Shown piece by piece: positions 48,122 through 61,334 of a stretch of 64,000 nt of DNA; position 1 is the first letter of the stretch; each line of letters begins with the position of its first letter. The notes under the pieces are model-generated. The model was not told where the DNA came from. It did not search any database and saw nothing but the letters and a program-made list of their open reading frames with translations. The DNA comes from Bugula neritina. Its lineage: Eukaryota; Bryozoa; Gymnolaemata; Cheilostomatida; Bugulidae. Both the position numbers and the translations under genes were made by a program. The DNA lies in NCBI GenBank assembly GCA_964035545.1, contig OZ037772.1, positions 4,995,733-5,059,732 on the forward strand, written 5' to 3'.

Positions 48122-49700
48122 ATTTGGATGCAAGCTTCATAAAAACCTCTCAGTATCTAAATTGGCATGTTTTTGGTTTTTTTATACAGCTCATAACAAA
48201 CACTAGATGTTGTTAAAACCATTGAGCATGGCTGACAAAGAGTGCTTAGAAAAAAGTATTCAATATGATTCACACACATCATTATGTTTGAGCTAAGACT
48301 TTTGTCAATATAATGCAATTATTAGAAATGTAGGAAAGCTTCTTTTCAAACTACATAATATTGGACAGTTACTCTACTAAACTAAATGATTTTATGGTGT
48401 CAGCTTTTAACAAACTCTGCATTTGCATAACCAATATTTTGATATCTATATAATATGTTATCCTCATATTACACTTTCCACAATAATAACAGTATGTTAT
48501 ATGTTATTATCATTTATTCTTAGCATAGAATTGTCTTACCTATTTCCTTTTATTTTGTACCCTTAAACTTGATGTATGTTACAATTTACTATTATTTTGG
48601 TCAATTTAAACTGTGATTATATATAAGCATTGTTTACTGTGTTTTGCTATATAATTAGAAACTTTAATATTTCTTGTAACTTATATGCCTATAGTTTGTG
48701 TGAACAAATATAATATTCTGTAAGATGTCACAGTTCAGGAAGTTTCTTATGTTTATCAGCTGGCTTTTTATAAAGTTCAAACAGCAACTCAAATTGCTAT
48801 TAATTTAGAATCTAGCATTTCACTAAAAATTATGACAAGACTTGATATTATACTGTATATAATTAACTGCTAAAATATACTATACGTATGTCAAATGTTA
48901 CCAACTAAATTAAGGTGTGAAAAGAACCTCTTCAGAATAGATATAGTTTCTTATAATATATTGCCTGCATGTGGTCCTGTGTGCAAGTATGATTGTTACA
49001 TATTAGCTTTAGTTTGGATAAGTCCAGGTCTTACAATAGTGTAGACTGTTATCTAAACCTTGTAAAGTGTCAGCTAGTATAACAGTCACAACATTATAAT
49101 TATCTTATTCATTGTCATGGAATGAATAAACAAAGTAAGAAACTTGCCTAGTTCATTAATTGCTGAATACCTGATAACATGAGTCACAAAGAAGTTTATA
49201 TGAACTTACGAAAAAAGTATTTTGGAAAGCACAGTTGGTACATAATAATTGGCTGATTCATGTCTTAAATTAAATTGGTATTGTCATGCATATACAGTAG
49301 ATGAGACAGAAAGATTGACCAAAATAACCAATTATAGGGCAAGATGCACAGTAACTCATAAAAACATGTTGCTGTGTAACAGAGTAGTTTCTCCATTTCT
49401 GAATTATTTATAGTAGACCATCCTCATGTCTCTACTAGAGAGGATGTTTTGAGGTACACTTGTCCACTTTAAAAAATACTCAGGAAATTGCAGATTCTGA
49501 GCTAAGGTAGAGATATGCACCAATGAGGTCAAAGGTTGTAAAACTAGAGTTCTGTTTATTCAGATAAAATATGGTTCTGGTGTACCGTGTTACTCAAATT
49601 CTGACAGTTACGGCTGCATTGTTATGGGTTTTTTTATTAAAGCAAACTGAAGACTTATTATTCAAATGAGGCACAAGAGCAATTCTCTAACATCACCAAT
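48122..49700. other. 3' flank of the ROCO-caspase gene
   Basis: AT-rich 3' UTR or intergenic sequence. AATAAA at 49125-49130 is one possible polyadenylation signal but lies 1 kb from the stop. No gene was recognised. Confidence 0.4.
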
Positions 49701-49704
49701 GGTC

Positions 49705-49775
49705 TTTGTCGACGCTCGAACCCATGACCTCGTGTTTATTGAGTAAACGATCTAACGCCTAAACCATTGCTTCTC
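49705..49775 (-). repeat. tRNA-derived SINE-like sequence
   Basis: The minus strand reads like a tRNA: tggtttaggcgttagatcg (A-box-like), an anticodon-arm-like gtttactcaataaac, and ggtcatgggttcgagc (B-box-like). The acceptor arms do not pair, so this is a SINE or tRNA pseudogene rather than a functional tRNA. Confidence 0.5.
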
Positions 49776-51229
49776 TCTATAGTAATAAGACATAGATTTC
49801 ACAAAAATTTAAAAAGGGAGTAAAACATTGTTACACAATTTGTGCTACTTGCTTCTTGACTTTGTGAAAAAAATTTAATATCAAATCAAAGTTTTAGCAG
49901 TCAAATGGGTAAAAACAATTATATGCTTCATGCTTCATTGATGAAGCTTATTTAGACATGATTAGTAAAAATGGTATTGATCTAGCATGATTTTACACCC
50001 AAAGACTGTTGCAAAAGTATCAGATGAATAAACCCCTTGTATTTGTATAACATATTCCAAAGTATATAAATATGGGCAAATTTTCCAAATAGAAATACTA
50101 ACCAATGCAATATGTTTTTTAATAATGTGCTCAGATTTCCAATAAGCCATTAAAGTTCCTAAAAATTAAATCAGTTTATTATAATATATTATTCAATCAA
50201 CCTGCATAGATGTCCATTTCATTTTCCTACTTACCGTGAGTTGCCTTCCTTATGTTACTTTGATATAAATACAAAAACACTGACATATGCATGTATAAAA
50301 GCATGTTCACAAGCACAAAGAGGCACACACCTAGATACACCTGTAAACAAAGACACACACACGCACACTCACCCACACACTCACACGCACACGCACACTC
50401 ACACGCGCCTACACCATTAATTTCACACCTAAGTCAGACCTAATTTAGACTCAATTCACACCACTTTGCACCTGGTACCCAGTATATATACACCAACATA
50501 ACCTTTTATACTAGGGTGCAGAAATTGTGGGAAGAAAGTAATAAACAGATCTGTGTCATGCTTAAAACTAATTCAATATGTAATCTTTTCATGGCTGTCA
50601 TTCAATTAATGATGAGTGTTTGCAGCATTTTTTTATAATTCTAAGCCACATAAAAAATGTTGCTAATAATCTCAAGAAGTTATAACAAGCAGACATATTG
50701 AATACAGCCAACACTGAGTATTATGTTGTATTAGACGACACTTTCTTCATTATCAAGGTGTGATAACTTTTGTTCATTGTCTCCTCTAATATAAAATAAT
50801 ATCATATATATTATATGACTGCTCCTTTAACCTAACTTATAGACTTGTTCTTTCACTAAATGCACTACATTATTGTTTTCACAATACGAAGCTATCGAGT
50901 CTTTCATTAAAACCAGGTCTCCCAATTGCAAGTTTTGCTTTTGCTACTCTTTTACCTAGACTGTGCTCATTCTATAACCTTAAATTGTTTCAGCTCATTC
51001 AATGATGTATTTAGTTCTGTGCAAAACTAATTATGTTGATCAAAGTGAATATTCTCTTTTCATTTCAATTTATACTTTTATTTGGCAATATAAAAATCTG
51101 AAAAGCAAGGTTCATACTTCAAAGCAGATGTCTACTTATTCATTGCAAACCAAGATTTTTTCAATCTACATCAGCTACGAATAGTCACAAAGGGTATGAC
51201 TTTACTGCATTTTGATTTTTTTAAACAGA
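49776..51229. other. Non-coding stretch with (CA)n
   Basis: No gene was recognised. A CA/CACACG-rich microsatellite lies at about 50350-50410. Confidence 0.5.
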
Positions 51230-51390
51230 TCCACACGTTAATATCTGGTTTATCTAAAGACCACTTGAGGAATCAGAATGTAGATTGCAGTTTATTGGCA
51301 AACTCCTTCAAATTGTTTTTGAGAGTCCAAAGAAGTGAAAAATTCAACTTGGCACAGATTATTGACATAATGAGTGATACACAAGTATGA
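51230..51390 (+). CDS. Candidate exon, unknown gene (copy 1 of a triplicated unit)
   Basis: After tttttttaaacag the frame reads IHTLISGLSKDHLRNQNVDC, SLLANSFKLFLRVQRSEKF and NLAQIIDIMSDTQV, then stop; a donor gtatga overlaps the stop. Related but broken copies lie at 52213-52345 and about 63120-63240 with the same C(N/S)LL.N.F.L(L/F)L pattern. I recognise no domain. Conservation of the pattern suggests a former or real terminal exon, but the rest of the gene was not found. Confidence 0.35.
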
Positions 51391-51898
51391 AATGTTTTAA
51401 TAGTTTGCATATTGCATGATTATTGCATGCAAACAAAACTAATTTCATACATTAAACTAACTCTCTAATTAAAAATATGATATTTTATTGATTTTGGACT
51501 CTATTTCTTATCCATTTGTTAATTGGCATTTATTTTCAGCAATATATTTCTACTAGCAAATTATCTATACACAAGTTAACATGAGTGAATTAACTGCAGT
51601 TCGAGATGCTCTGTAACAATACCTGGGTCTTATATGTTCAATAATTCCATATCTTTTGCAATGAATTATAAAAATATATTTTACAAGTTTTCAGATTTAT
51701 TATCGTATCAAAATTTACATAGTGAAACTAAAATTTAAACTTTTGATAAAACAGTGTACCTGAGGTTCTTTAGTTGCTAATTTTTTATTTCTTAGCTGTT
51801 TTTTATTACTGACTGCTTATATTTTGGAGAAAGTTGGCTATGGAAAATAACAATTAGAAAAACACTATATTATATATATAATATATATAATATATATA

Positions 51899-51978
<80 letters not shown>

Positions 51979-53296
51979 TATATATGTTTTATAGTATGAG
52001 AAGCATAATACTATATATATTATAGTATGAGAAGTATAATACTAGGTCAAACTTGTCCAGCTGTGGTAATATATTGAAAAGCCTCATTCAGTTTAAATAT
52101 TCAATTAATTTAGGAAATATTGTGCAATTTTATGTTCTTAAAATTAATAGATTTTCTTTGATTTTATATACACTGTTTCATTAATTTAGTGTTTTGCAAC
52201 TTTTTTAAACAGACCCTTAAGCAAATGTCAAACTTGTCTGAAAACACTTTCAGCAATAGAATTGCAGATTGCAATTTATTGATAAACTTCTTCAACTTGC
52301 TTCTGACAACCATAAACGTTGAACATTTAAATTGACACTAAAATTATTGACATAATGAGTCATTTACTAAAATGGGCTGCTTTACTAATATATAATATAT
52401 ATCTAATAGAAACGCAATATTGCCTGCATACAAGTAAAACTTATTTTATGCATACAACCAACCCTTTAATTGACAAAATTGTAGTATTTTTTTATTTTGC
52501 ATTTAATGTTAGCAATTTTTTTTCGCCTACAGTCAATCAGCTATAGATTACTAAATTTTACACCAATGACTCATCCACAGTTCCTGATGCTCTAAAAGAA
52601 CATTTGGGTCTCAGCTGGTTAAGAATTATGCATCACTCTGTAATTTAAAAACTGAAACTTTATACTTATGCCAGTTTTACCAACACTCTGTAGGACTTAA
52701 ATAGTAAAACTTTGAATCTGTAACAGATCTGCAATCAAACGGTCTGGATACAGATTGTTGGAACTTGAACTAAAGATGATAATAATATAATCTAAACTAT
52801 TGACTGTATCAAGCAATCCGATAATATTGTTTATCACGTTTCGGGTTTTTTGAACTTATGATAAAACAGCGTTCTACTGTCATTGCTATAGTGTACTGTG
52901 TTTTTTATCTTTTCTTCTGTTGATTGTTAAATTCCTGCATGTGCTAGTGCTTTTGAGAAAAAGGAGTTATTTTGAGTTATTTACAGAATTTCATATTTGA
53001 GGTACAATATTTAGCACTTTATTAAAGTATTTCAACAGATTTCAAAGCAAATAAAGAAGAAAACTTCAAATAGAATTTTTATGAAAACAGGATCAGCTAG
53101 TTTTACATACAACATATAAATATTCATTCACATCACAACTCACAATCGACAGCATTTGCGACAACAGTTAATTGTCAATTTTACTTCAGAAAGAACAAAA
53201 AGTTAAAATATTTTAGTGACTTTAAGCATTTTAATAGCTTATGCAATTCAATAACAATACAACATTCTGGAAATCAAAATAAGATAATGTGGATTG
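51391..53296. other. Diverged copies of the exon unit; no intact gene
   Basis: Sequence after copy 1 (51391-51850) resembles that after copy 2 (52345-52760). Copy 2 (52213-52345) reads TLKQMSNLSENTF...CNLLINFFNLLL and stops early. From about 52680 to 53090 it also matches 63617-64000. A (TA)n tract lies between the copies. Confidence 0.5.
51868..51985. repeat. (TA)n microsatellite
   Basis: A long TA run with tataatatata interruptions is visible directly, followed by two tagtatgagaag.ataatac repeats. Confidence 0.95.
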
Positions 53297-54259
53297 TTAG
53301 TTGATTCCCATAGGTCGAATAACTCTGTGAGAACGTGTACCTATTCTTAAAATGTTTCTCACATGATCAATGTATTTTGGATGAAAAAAAATAAACATGA
53401 AGACATTCACAATCCCATACAATGAAAACAGACTTGCACTGACTGTCTCTAATACAACAGCTAATTTTGCAAGAAAACTAAAACTCTGACAAATAAGAAA
53501 TACGACACCGAGCGAAAAATGAAGTTGATAAAGCAGATAACTCCATATAATATATTTACTGGCTGATATTACCAGCTCATCTCCTGGTAAATTTCTTTGA
53601 GCCATCAGCTTCAGCTCTTTCCATACTTTGACAAGGAAAAAAGATGTAATGAATGACAGAGCTAGGAGCTCGAGTGCATACAAGATATACACTACACTGT
53701 ATCCCATCTCTCTTGACACAATTTGTATTGCTATTGCAGTCCAACAGAATTCTACTGTTGCTATCATATTAAGTGCAAAACAGTTTAACACTCCTAGAAG
53801 ATAAATTATTCCAGTCATAGACTTTATATTGTTAATGAAAAGGTGTGTGCCATATCTGTATGGGTGACACACTCCAATATATTTCTCAACGCTTGAAACC
53901 AGAAACACAAGAACTCTTGAAAAGGTTCCACATGCGATTATAGAAATTAGAAGTTTTGAAACCCAATAAGCTGTTTGTACACCGAGCTGTAAAACAATTT
54001 CTTTAAGTTTGCAACTGAAGAACACAGCATCCGAAACGCTGTATATTATGTCAGATAAACCGATGTTTACCAAAACCCAGAAAAATTTGGTTCTCTTAAG
54101 TTCTTTCATTCGGTTGAGTATAATGAGATGCAAGACATTGACAATAATAGAGAGGCAGTTTATCCCATCATTAATCTGTACAAATGAGTGGTAACACTTT
54201 TCTGTCTCATTGTGACATGGTAAAATCTCGTCATATGATGAGGTGTTGTTTCCTTCCAT
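53297..54259 (-). CDS. Orphan rhodopsin-like GPCR, single exon
   Basis: A 320-residue intact frame with seven hydrophobic segments. The N-terminus carries glycosylation sites (NNT, NTS, NET), and TM1 has Asn at about residue 41 in IIVNVLHLIIL (the 1.50 position). GLSD near 67-70 matches the conserved TM2 Asp. VEKYIGVCHPYRY at about 124-136 corresponds to the DRY region (EKY in place of DRY) with the usual CHP.RY second loop. After TM7 comes FFHPKYIDHVRNIL; the canonical NPxxY is not seen. The family's usual role is surface ligand sensing through G proteins, but the ligand is unknown. The ATG at 54259 is chosen because it gives a full extracellular N-terminus. Neither flank encodes a partner. 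Confidence 0.85.
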   Translation of the reverse strand: MEGNNTSSYDEILPCHNETEKCYHSFVQINDGINCLSIIVNVLHLIILNRMKELKRTKFFWVLVNIGLSDIIYSVSDAVFFSCKLKEIVLQLGVQTAYWVSKLLISIIACGTFSRVLVFLVSSVEKYIGVCHPYRYGTHLFINNIKSMTGIIYLLGVLNCFALNMIATVEFCWTAIAIQIVSREMGYSVVYILYALELLALSFITSFFLVKVWKELKLMAQRNLPGDELVISASKYIIWSYLLYQLHFSLGVVFLICQSFSFLAKLAVVLETVSASLFSLYGIVNVFMFIFFHPKYIDHVRNILRIGTRSHRVIRPMGIN

Positions 54260-55984
54260 TTTTTATAGCAAGAGAAAGTACATAATTAGTAAATCCACAA
54301 AATGATATGTATACAAACTAACTATAAGGTATGTAAATTAAGAACAACAAATCCAACAAAAATAAATTGTACCTTTGACTTCTGTGACTAAATTGTTTTT
54401 TAAAGTGAATGACGCTTACCAGCAGACAGAATAAAACAGCTAAGCTCGACCATTAATGGATCTGGTTTGGTTTTTTAATTATTCTCAGGTGTTCCTTTAG
54501 TGTGCTGTTGCTGAATCTCTAATGATGTACTGCAGTGTATCTCTTATTTCTTATGTCTTATCTTTTATCTCTTTCGCTAAATTCAGGCTTCAAGCAACAA
54601 TTCTGAGCCAGCATCACGTGATTCAAATCTCCTCAGTCAACGCCATTGATTGGCTCTACTTCAGCATCAACTCAATCTGATTGCTTAAAACTTTATTTGA
54701 ATATTTGTTAATTTATATAGAAAAAGGTGAATGATTGGTTTAGTCTAACAATATTATTTAACGTTATTGGTTAAAATGTATTGCGAAGCAAGTTACATCG
54801 TTTATATATAGATATTGAATCATATGCATCGCATATATATCTATATCGACTCAGGAAAATTTAAAATACCATGTTATTATATTACACCATTTGATGCTAA
54901 ATGTTGTACCACTGTATCAATTGACGTTGAAGAATAGTCTACAATTATATAAGTAATAGCTACCTGTGATAGACTCAATCACTACCTGCATGGTTTTTTG
55001 AAAAAATTGCAAATTTAGACAGCATGCACAATGCTTGTTATAGGAGCATATTTCCAAGCAGGTTTACAATAAAAACCCAGTCCAATTTAATAAAGTAGAA
55101 TATAATAATCAATGACACTAAAACAAACCTATACATGTAGATATGCTAAAAACATGAATCATAATTTAAAACAACAAACCTATTAAAGTTTGAAAAACAG
55201 TGAAACCCTAGATGAGTATATAACATACTATACAGCTCTATGTACACTGTTTATTAATTATGTGTACTTCAAGTATAATAATGGGTACGCTATACCAACA
55301 ATTTTATGAGTTACCCGGGAATTTTGCTAGTCCTATGAACATCACTAGTTATCACAAGTTTAACATTATGTTGGCACTTCTGAATGGTTTTGATTGAGTT
55401 TTTAATTGCAGCTGTAGGCCAGGCACCAAGTTTTTTATTTATCAATTCATTAGAAATCAGGTTTTCTCAGTTATATGCTGAAGATTATCATATTAGAAAA
55501 CTAAGAAAATAAAAGATGAGTGTAAAGGTCACAGGCAATATATATAGTAAGTTTAGATCAATTCTGTTAGCAAAATTGTGTTAATATATACCGAGTGGAT
55601 CATCAGAACAATATTTGCTAATGCTTTAAGCTAAGTGTTACTGATTAGGCTGTTTTTCTGTATTATTAAATTATTATTCATTTTTATAGAGCACAAAATG
55701 TTTATTTATAAACTACAATTGCTAGCATACTTTTGCATATAGTGACATCTAAGACACTGTGAGTAAATCAAATTTAACTGGAAGATTTTGATGATTGTTT
55801 ATTTGTATATGCTCATTACACTCAATTTTGAAAAAAGTCCTAGAAAAGGCCAGATTTAAAAGTTCAAGTTGCAAACTTTCATGTTTATAGTTTTTGAACC
55901 AAGGGGACTGTTTTGTAGGGTTAGAATAAAAACAACTTTTTTTGTCATTTGAATATCATTGGAGGTTCTTCTCTAACTATTTTA
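54260..55984. other. Upstream region of the GPCR gene; non-coding
   Basis: No gene was recognised. A CACGTG E-box-like palindrome at about 54615 and an inverted CCAAT (attgg) near 54648 could belong to the receptor promoter, but such short words are weak evidence. Confidence 0.35.
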
Positions 55985-56175
55985 TGTTGTCATCAGTGTT
56001 GCAATGCAAAATGTGATCTGGAGATCTCAGCCTCAAGAGCATCTTCCACAGAGTAGTCCAGTCAACATTGTCAACGGCGTTAGTAACATCAATGAATATT
56101 ATGCACAAAGGCATATTTTATTTATTGTTTTTTTTTGAAGAACTGTAGCAATGTTCCAGGTTTCTTGGATGATGT
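55985..56175 (-). pseudogene. LINE reverse-transcriptase scrap
   Basis: The minus strand reads LCIIFIDVTNAVDNVDWTTL, then WKMLLRLRSP, recognisable as the RT motif-A region (F.D..KAFD.V.R..LW) with K and F changed. It is a short isolated fragment. Confidence 0.65.
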
Positions 56176-56210
56176 CAAAAAAGGCACATAAAAGCTTTGG
56201 GTCTCCTTTA

Positions 56211-56640
56211 TTAACCTTTCAGCTACCACCTTCAAATTTATATAATAATACGGCTTGTTTGAAATTATTGTGAAATTTGCCTTCAACTTTTGGTATTAGG
56301 TTTTATTTAATTACTAATAAGTGACAAGATTTTTTGTCATAAATTAACTAGTCAATAGCATTTTAAGTGCATTTTCTATTCTAAAAAGCTGTTCAAAGTG
56401 ATAGGAGACTAAAATTATCAATATATAGAATCAATCATTTCAATTAGCGACCTCAAAGCGACTGCCTGCGAACTGAAAAAACCAAAACAATAACAAAATT
56501 CGATAAAACCAAGCATAACATTGCAATTTGAACATTTTTGTTTATTGTATTTTCTTTATAAAAAATGCCTGAATAAAATCAGCTGGGTGGGCATAATTTA
56601 ATAACAGTTTGTTGCATTGAAAACTTGCTGGTCATTTATT
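56211..56640. mobile_element. Diverged relative of the TTAA-type MITE, right end missing
   Basis: It begins ttaacctttcagc and follows the order of the 34917-35605 element. An aligned stretch is agctgttcaaagtgataggag, which is agcttcttaaagtgacgggag in the complete copy, each followed by a tcatttcaatt-type word. No right terminal repeat was found. Confidence 0.5.
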
Positions 56641-56798
56641 CAGACTTGATGTTTATAATTATTTGTAGACTACTAAGCTAAGTTATTAACATCACTTACA
56701 AAAAAATTTGGAGCAACTTTACCACGAACGTGTTTCTAATGTTGCGTTTTGTTCTGATGAGAGAACAAATCCCAAAACAGCTGCTGTTCATAGATTGA

Positions 56799-56832
56799 GA
56801 TATATATATATATATATATATTTAAATATATC
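56799..56832. repeat. (TA)n at the distal end of PLE-C
   Basis: A short TA run abuts the tail of the minus-strand Penelope-like copy. Confidence 0.9.
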
Positions 56833-57962
<1,130 letters not shown>

Positions 57963-58379
57963 ATTGTAAATTTAAAAGATGCAGTTTTAGCACAATATTT
58001 ATCTATATCTATGCAGCTGGGACAAGGAAACTTTGCAACTCAATTGCAGATATTTCTAAAGTTAGTAAAATTTAAAGTACTTGATGTTGCAAAAACATTT
58101 AGTATATTTGGTTCTCATCATAATGTTTGAAAGTTTATTTTCATTATGGTCTGAAATCTATCTAATCAAATAACACTAAGTATTATAACAATTAATAGCA
58201 TAGTATAGTAGTCATTTATAGTTTTTTATCAAGATACAAGACTTTCAACTTATTAAATATATTTTAAAGCAGATGTGAAGAGGTTTATCAATAAAATACA
58301 ATTTATATTTTAATATAAATTCATTTATATATTGTAAATGCATTCCATTTAAAATATCAGCCTATATGTATATACATTG

Positions 58380-58955
58380 GTGTTGCCACTCTCTTGGAGT
58401 TATACTACATATACGTGAATATTGTAAAGAGTTGTGCCCCTGTGTATATTGAAAGGACAACTCCAATATCTTCATTCTGTTATCCTAATGCGTAGCGTCT
58501 CTAGTACACTCAGCCTAACAGTGTCTACATTACTACACTACTGACTTACGCTCTGAACAAAGGGAGGATCAACCAAATAGAATGGAACTAACAATGACAC
58601 TGACATGGGCTAATCAGTAGTGCACTTGGATAAGCGCAGTTGGACAGTGGCATTGATTTAGATAGGTTGTGTTATGCTGTCTGTAATTACGCAGTGTTTT
58701 CATTATTTCTGTATTAGTTTTACTTGTGTATCTTTTGACAAAGTCTTTGTGGCTCTACACTTGGCAGTATTGCATTAGCTATAAATACCCAGTAACTAGT
58801 GAGTTCGCAAATTCACAACAATATGATGACTTATTAGCAGATCACTGGTACAACACCAGATAATCACGTAGTTGTCTTCCCATTTCTAATAAAACCATTG
58901 AACTATACTCACTCTTTAATAATATGTTTTATTACAATTGAAAGTTAAATAACAT
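58380..58955 (+). mobile_element. Probable solo LTR
   Basis: The 576-bp block is flanked by CATTG on both sides (58375-58379 and 58956-58960). The ends are gTGTTGCC and AATAACAt, close to the TG...CA rule but offset by one base. Inside, TATAAATA lies at about 58780 and AATAAA at about 58888, the order expected of an LTR promoter and polyadenylation site. It has no coding capacity, and the family is unknown. Confidence 0.4.
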
Positions 58956-58960
58956 CATTG

Positions 58961-59307
58961 ATTACACTTTTGTTTTTTTATTTTTAGTATATGCAATATC
59001 AATGATTTATCTCAGCACTGTATTTATAAACGCAGGTATAGTTCTGCTGAACAATATTCAGCCTATTATTGTTAAATTGCTTGCCACCGTTGTCCTCTCT
59101 CCTAATCAAAGTTCATTTTTATAAAATATGCTGCTGTACCAGTCCTCCAAACTGCTTTTCGTTATTTATCATTTTGTTATACTAGATAACCAGGCTTCCC
59201 TTTTTTTTTCTGCCTTAATTGCTTCTTGCTTTGACTTAAAAGACCGGATAACATTTCTTTTTTTTAAGTGAATTGCCTAAGAAACGTGTTTTTATTGGGA
59301 ATATGTT

Positions 59308-59317
<10 letters not shown>
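58961..59317. other. Non-coding
   Basis: AT-rich sequence without a recognised gene. Confidence 0.5.

Positions 59318-59370
<53 letters not shown>
59318..59370. repeat. (TA)n microsatellite
   Basis: A TA run at the outer end of the left (minus) arm of the inverted Penelope-like pair. Confidence 0.95.
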
Positions 59371-59375
<5 letters not shown>

Positions 59376-61244
59376 ATAGGTATACGAGAAACATTGTTAT
59401 TTATTACTTTATTAGGTAAAGTAATTACACTGATATTTCGGGTACCACTGTACCCATCTTCAGAGTAGCAATGAATGAAATTCAAAAATTATTATGTTAC
59501 GTTAGACGTTATGCATGACACAAAGAATAGAGAGTGACAGTTATTGTAAATTATTGAAACTTAAAGGAGATAATCTTTTTTTATATATTACACAGGTCAA
59601 AAATTATACTGATTTTTTTTTTCTTTATTTTTTGCATAAAAAATAAATTAGAGTTGACAAAATAAAAAAAAAAAAAAAAAAAATTAGATATATCCAAATA
59701 TAAAAACAGCAAGAATTAGTGAAACTATGTGAGAGTTGAGTAGTGTGGGGCTATTGATATAGTTTGAGTGGTATGGAGTAATTTTGTTTATTGAGTTGCG
59801 GTTTTATTTGTTTAATGTAGAGAGCTTCGGCTACTTTTCGATGGTGGATTCCTTTAAATGAATAATTTAAAACTGTTACATTGTCTATTGATATGTTTCC
59901 ATGATTAGTGGTAGAGATGTGTTGATGAATTTTGGAATTGATGTCATTGCAGTGTTCATGTATCCTGTGTGATAGGCGACGTCCGGTTTCGCCTACATAT
60001 GTTTGTTGACAGGTAGCTTCAGGGCAGGTTATTTTGTAGACTAGGTTGTGAATGTGTTCTTCATTGGTTTTATCTTATAGCTCAGTGGAAACCGCAGTAT
60101 TCCGCAAACCAACACATAACGATACATACTTACATTGGAACTCTTTCTCACTAAAAACGTGGAAGCTAAGCACACTCAAGTCACTAGTATTAAGGGCTAA
60201 TAAAATCTGTTCTACTCCAGCACTTAAGACCCAAGAACTAAACTATATTCGAAATGTTTTTGAACATAAAAATGGTTACCCTAAATATGTAATAGAGAAA
60301 ACTATTAACAACATTGGTGACGGACTACTCAGTGAAAAAGACAACAGGAAACACATTTTACTTCAGCTGCCTTATAAAGGAGTAACAGGAGAAAAACTAA
60401 TCCGCTCCCTCAATAAATTAATTACAGACTCTTTTTCAAATGAACTCAATGCCCGTATTTTATTTAAAGGAACCCCCTTAAGTTCACATTTTAATCTCAA
60501 AGATAAAACCAATAAAGAACACATTCACAACCTAGTCTACAAAATAACCTGCCCTGAAGCTACCTGTCAACAAACATATGTAGGCGAAACCGGACGTCGC
60601 CTATCACACAGGATACATGAACACTGCAATGACATCAATTCCAAAATTTATCAACACATCTCTACCACTAATCATGGAAACATATCAATAGACAATGTAA
60701 CAGTTTTAAATTATTCATTTAAAGGAATTCACCATCGAAAAGTAGCCGAAGCTCTCTACATTAAACAAATAAAACCGCAACTCAATAAACAAAATTACTC
60801 CATACCACTGAAACTATATCAATAGCCCCACACTACTCAACTCTCACATAGTTTCACTAATTCTTGCTGATTTTATATTTGGATATATCTATTTTTTTTT
60901 ATTTTTTTTTTTTTTTTTTTTTTTTTATTTTGTCAACTCTAATTTATTTTTTATGCAAAAAAAAAAAAAAAAATCAGTATAATTTTTGACCTGTGTAATA
61001 TATAAAATAAGATTATCTCCTTTAAGTTCCAATAATTTACAATAACTGTCACTCTCTATTCTTTGTGTCATGCATAACGTCTAACGTAACATAATAATTT
61101 TTGAATTTCATTCATTGCTACTCTGAAGATGGGTACAGTGGTACCCGAAATATCAGTGTGATTACTTTACCTAATAAAGTAATAAATAACAATGTTTCTC
61201 GTATACCTATTTATAATCAAATTACTAGCTCGTAAAGATATATT

Positions 61245-61245
<1 letters not shown>
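59371..61245. mobile_element. Penelope-like copies C2/C3 as a head-to-head inverted pair
   Basis: The left arm (59371-60075) is a minus-strand copy of the C-terminal GIY-YIG region and UTR. The right part (60076-61245) is a plus-strand copy. The plus frame runs in phase from about 60076 to 60825. It opens with SSVETAVFRKPTHNDTYLHW (end of the RT palm/thumb), then SLVLRANKICS, and the full GIY-YIG domain (YVGETGRRLSHRIHEH). Outer arms of 700-730 bp (59371-60075 and 60500-61235) are inverted repeats; 60076-60499 is the single-copy loop. Partial inverted copies at the 5' end are a known habit of Penelope-like elements. The first ATG at 60052 lies in the minus-copy junction sequence and is probably not a real start. 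Confidence 0.85.

Positions 61246-61334
<89 letters not shown>
61246..61334. repeat. (TA)n microsatellite between two Penelope-like families
   Basis: A TA-rich run with taaata interruptions; family C ends on its left and family B begins on its right. Confidence 0.95.

Noticed and set aside
49705-49775. A functional tRNA gene on the minus strand
   Set aside because: A- and B-box-like words are present, but the acceptor arms do not pair, so it is listed only as a SINE or tRNA relic.
60052-60075. ATG 60052 as the start of the plus-strand Penelope-like protein
   Set aside because: It lies in the minus-strand arm of the inverted pair; the real frame is 5'-truncated at the junction.
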